From: Stappia sp. 28M-7 | GTDB lineage: Bacteria; Pseudomonadota; Alphaproteobacteria; Rhizobiales; Stappiaceae | NCBI RefSeq assembly: GCF_014252955.1 | Contig: NZ_JACMIA010000001.1 | Coordinates: 4,268,501-4,332,500 of the forward strand | DNA: 64,000 bases | Reading direction: 5' to 3' | Part shown: positions 61,617 to 64,000 of the stretch, one piece after another | Layout of the letters: each line of letters opens with the position of its first letter | Numbering within the stretch: the first letter of the stretch is position 1 | Program-made: the position numbers and the translations under genes | Notes under the pieces: generated by a model | Database searches by the model: none | Told to the model about the DNA's origin: nothing | What the model saw: the letters and a program-made list of their open reading frames with translations, nothing else

Positions 61617-63033
61617 CGGCTTCCTCCTGCTCCAGCACCCAGGCTCCTATCGTCTGAAGATCCGGTTTTCCGCCAGGCGTCAGCGGCCAGTGCTCGGCGA
61701 CATGAAAGCTGCGCGGCACCTTGGCTCGCTCCAGCCGTGCAAGGCAGTGGCGGCGCAGGTCCGCCTGAGCCAGTGCCGGGTCCGCCAGTTGAACTGCCGC
61801 AACAATCCGCGCGCCGCGCAATGTGTCGGGCACACCGAAAACGGCCGCCTGGGCAATGCCCGGATACTCGAGCAACACCGTCTCGATTTCCTCGGCAAAC
61901 ACATTCAGGCCAGACGTCACGATCATCCGCCCGCCGCGGCCGGCAAGAAAGACCCGCCCCTCGTCATCCACGCGCCCCCGATCGCCCAGGGTCAGCCAAC
62001 CTGCATCGCTCCGGGTCATCGGCTCGTCCCCCATCACATACCGGTCGAAAAGCAAGGGACTGCGAACCCAGACTTCCCCGTCCTGGCCGACAGGCAGCGC
62101 CTTGCCGTCTTGTCCGCGCACCTCCAGCTCCACTCCGGGAAAGGGGCGCCCGACGCCCTCGCTATACAGATCGGCCGGGCCTCTGTGAGAGATGAAACTG
62201 GTCTCGGACGTGCCGTAGAACTCGTGGCATTCGGCTTGCGGAAAAACAGCGGCGACCAGTTCGCGGTCTCGTGCATGCCACTTCGCGCCGCTGATGAGAA
62301 GCCGCCTCAGGCAATGAAGACGCAGCCCTTCCCTGTCGCCGGCAATTGCCAGCAGACGCAACTGCGTCGGCGTGGTCACCAGCACCGTACTCATCGCCTC
62401 CTGCATCCGCCGCAGCACGGCCAGAGGCTGAAAACTGCGCACGACATCCACCCGCCAGCCGCGATGCAGGCCATGGATCGCCCCGAAAAGATGCAGGGAA
62501 TGGCCAAGGCCACCAGGTACGAGAACGCGCTCGTCCGCGCCGAGGCCGAACGCCTCGTCCGCAAGACGGAAGCTCTCCGTCCAGGACCGATGCGACCGTT
62601 GAAAGGCTTTGGACTGGCCGGTCGAACCGGACGTCAGGCCGATATAGAACGGCGTGCTCGGCCCTGGCGCCATCGGCTTCGGCGCCTCCTCGGGTACAGC
62701 CCTGCTATCGAAAGAAATATCGGTCCAGTCTTCGAAGAGCGGCCCGATAGACTGGCGAAGCCGGCTCCCATGCCGCTCCAGATGCGCAGGGTCGACAACG
62801 ACGGCTGCCCGGCCGCTGCGAGCCGCAGCAAGGAGCCGGCCGAGCGCCTCGACTGCTTCGCCCGTCGTCACCAGCACCCGGTCCGCCGCCGCTTTTTGCG
62901 CAAGCAAAACTTCGGACGCCGTTACCAGCTCCAGAAGCTCTGCTCGATTGAGGGCCCGTCGCCCGTCGCTGACGGCAGTGCGGTTTGGGTCCTGAGCAGC
63001 TAACCGTTCCAGCGTTGCTCCCACATGTGCCAT
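61585..63033 (-). CDS. AMP-binding acyl-CoA synthetase (YhfT-like)
   Basis: ANL-superfamily ligase of 482 residues, shorter than long-chain acyl-CoA ligases (about 540-560). Core motifs: ATP loop LTSGSTGQSKAFQRSHRSW, HEFYGTSETSF, TLGDRGRVDDEGRVFLAGRGGRMIVTSGLNVFAEEIE, and catalytic Lys in LTPGGKPDL. All the adenylation residues I can identify are present. It should activate a carboxylic acid with CoA (or ACP). Sixteen bases separate it from bioY, and the thiolase-like gene overlaps its end. In Bacillus the equivalent yhfT sits beside a bioY gene. Pimelate or a related dicarboxylate is a candidate substrate, by context only. Confidence 0.85.
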   Translation of the reverse strand: MAHVGATLERLAAQDPNRTAVSDGRRALNRAELLELVTASEVLLAQKAAADRVLVTTGEAVEALGRLLAAARSGRAAVVVDPAHLERHGSRLRQSIGPLFEDWTDISFDSRAVPEEAPKPMAPGPSTPFYIGLTSGSTGQSKAFQRSHRSWTESFRLADEAFGLGADERVLVPGGLGHSLHLFGAIHGLHRGWRVDVVRSFQPLAVLRRMQEAMSTVLVTTPTQLRLLAIAGDREGLRLHCLRRLLISGAKWHARDRELVAAVFPQAECHEFYGTSETSFISHRGPADLYSEGVGRPFPGVELEVRGQDGKALPVGQDGEVWVRSPLLFDRYVMGDEPMTRSDAGWLTLGDRGRVDDEGRVFLAGRGGRMIVTSGLNVFAEEIETVLLEYPGIAQAAVFGVPDTLRGARIVAAVQLADPALAQADLRRHCLARLERAKVPRSFHVAEHWPLTPGGKPDLQTIGAWVLEQEEADAGVSDRSKA

Positions 63034-63049
63034 TGCGCCCCCGAGCAGT

Positions 63050-63610
63050 CTATTGCCGGGAGAAAATGGCATCCGGACGACCCCGCTCGATCGCGCTGGC
63101 GACCAGCGCCGTGCCGAAACACTTCAGGATATCGCCGGGAACGAAGACAAGCGCACCGATGGCAGACTCCCAGAGCGGCTTTCCCGCCACAAGGGAAATG
63201 CCGAGTATGCCGAACGGGTAGAGGGCCAGAATGCCCCCGACCATCGATGCTGCCAGTGCCGAAGGGAATACCGGGCGATGGCGGAGCAGCTGCATGGTCA
63301 AGCCGCAGACGAAGGCAGCGACCGGAAAACCGATGAGGAAGCCGGCGGAAGGAAGAAAGAACACGCCGATGCCGCCGCGTCCGCCCGACAGGACGGGCAT
63401 GCCGAGCGCAACGATGAGGAGAAACAGAAGCACGGCGAACGCGCCCCGAACCGGCCCCAGCATGACGCCGGCCAACATGATGCCGAGCGTTTGGGCGGTG
63501 ATGGGAACACTGCCGGTGATCGGCGTGGTGAAGGCGGGCAGGTAGTACCCGAGCGCAGAGATCACAGCCACATGAATGGCGATATGCACCAACGAGCGAT
63601 CGGCGGTCAT
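63050..63610 (-). CDS. bioY: Biotin transporter substrate-capture subunit
   Basis: S-component of an energy-coupling-factor transporter, 186 residues, six hydrophobic helices. Signature segments: GSVPITAQTLGIMLAGVMLGPVRGAFAVLLFLLIVALGMPVLSGGRGGIGVFFLPSAGFLIGFP broken by loops, then GALVFVPGDILKCFGTALVA. PITAQTLG and GR-rich loop are the BioY hallmarks. BioY binds biotin tightly and works alone or with BioM/BioN. Its start overlaps the bioN stop by four bases (ATGA). Confidence 0.93.
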   Translation of the reverse strand: MTADRSLVHIAIHVAVISALGYYLPAFTTPITGSVPITAQTLGIMLAGVMLGPVRGAFAVLLFLLIVALGMPVLSGGRGGIGVFFLPSAGFLIGFPVAAFVCGLTMQLLRHRPVFPSALAASMVGGILALYPFGILGISLVAGKPLWESAIGALVFVPGDILKCFGTALVASAIERGRPDAIFSRQ

Positions 63611-64000
63611 CGTCCAGCCCTACCCTCTTCCCGGTCGTCGGCCCTCTCCGGCGGGCAGCCATCCGCTCCGCCACGGGCCGCAAGCGCTTCTGCGACATGG
63701 TCGGCGGCATTTAGGGCGTGGATGCAGAGCGGCGCAACAAGTTTGACATGCCCGTTCCGTCCGGAGCGCGCACGATAGGCCTCGTTGAGCTGCTGTGTCA
63801 CGTCGACCAGCATCGGCGTGAAGCGAATGGCGAGCGCGATTGCCAGTGCCAGCCGCCGCTCGGATAGACCGACCAAGGCGACTGGCCGCAAGACCGGCGT
63901 CAACGTATCGAGCATGTCGTCGAGCCGGGTGGTCAAGGTAATGAGAGTTGCCAGCAACAGCAGCGACGCCAGACGCAAGGCCACGATGACACCCGCTTCC
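63607..64000 (-). CDS. bioN: Energy-coupling factor transmembrane subunit (EcfT/BioN), 5' end beyond the window
   Basis: C-terminal part of the membrane coupling protein of the biotin ECF transporter. The frame is open up to base 64000 with no start codon needed, so the gene begins outside. It contains ITLTTRLDDMLDTLTPVLRPVALVG and LALAIRFTPMLVDVTQQLNEAYRARSGR; the last is the conserved E/Q-x-x-x-A-x-x-A-R-G-like coupling motif of EcfT proteins. The ATPase BioM is presumably the next gene outside the window. Overlap with bioY indicates one transcript. Confidence 0.88.
   Translation of the reverse strand, partial: EAGVIVALRLASLLLLATLITLTTRLDDMLDTLTPVLRPVALVGLSERRLALAIALAIRFTPMLVDVTQQLNEAYRARSGRNGHVKLVAPLCIHALNAADHVAEALAARGGADGCPPERADDREEGRAGR

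Overview
The window is high-GC, densely coded DNA with the gene content of a free-living alphaproteobacterium. A Hyphomicrobiales (Rhizobiales) lineage near Stappia/Roseibium/Pannonibacter is my best guess. The basis is many ABC and TRAP uptake operons, a DctB/DctD pair, a CyaC-type haem cyclase, an otsB-GH15-otsA trehalose operon and BioY/BioN. This is inferred from gene content; no rRNA or marker gene is present. I see no tRNA, rRNA, CRISPR array, insertion sequence, prophage or integrase. The region looks like ordinary chromosome (or chromid) rather than a recent island.

Layout. 0-1.3 kb: metal efflux pair (NicO-type permease, cut by the window edge, with DUF1007). 1.6-6.3 kb: a leucine/phenylalanine-type dehydrogenase, a LysR regulator, and a DUF2937 / WD40 / COG0523 metal-chaperone group. 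6.4-12.7 kb: DNA alkyl-repair Ogt, an aminotransferase, an AprI-like inhibitor, a 2-hydroxyacid dehydrogenase with LacI regulator and EamA exporter, and a MarR regulator. 12.9-23.0 kb: a divergent two-arm locus. The minus arm is a seven-gene run: THI5-like ABC uptake system, cytosine-deaminase-like hydrolase, FAD oxidase, two flavodoxin-fold reductases. The plus arm is RidA, an 8-oxoguanine-deaminase-like enzyme and a creatininase-family hydrolase. Together they look like a scavenging and degradation system for a nitrogen heterocycle. 23.0-26.4 kb: ArsC/Spx-like protein, a haem/2Fe-2S class III cyclase, ArgE-like deacylase. 26.9-32.6 kb: a five-gene peptide/opine-type ABC operon. 32.7-37.3 kb: copper ATPase CopA behind a CueR-type promoter, a pentonate dehydratase, an SCP2 protein. 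37.4-44.0 kb: TRAP transporter DctPQM with sensor DctB and sigma-54 activator DctD. A sigma-54 promoter and two palindromic activator sites lie between them. 44.1-48.4 kb: GMC oxidoreductase, DUF533 protein, Lrp regulator divergent from HPPD. 48.4-52.5 kb: trehalose genes. 52.6-57.4 kb: xylose-type ABC transporter divergent from a ROK repressor. 57.4-60.5 kb: a secreted di-haem protein plus FG-GAP/UnbV protein pair. 60.5-64.0 kb: BioN-BioY with an acyl-CoA synthetase and an aberrant thiolase, an arrangement like Bacillus yhfS-yhfT-yhfU.

How the genes work together. Most of the window is nutrient capture (five uptake systems) coupled to local catabolism and dedicated regulators. Several regulatory sites can be read directly: a near-consensus sigma-54 promoter with tandem activator sites, a CueR-type 19-bp-spacer promoter, a pair of 17-bp dyads in front of HPPD, a ROK-like operator and a FadR-like operator. 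In three transport operons a stem-loop follows the binding-protein gene, as expected if the binding protein is made in excess over the permease.
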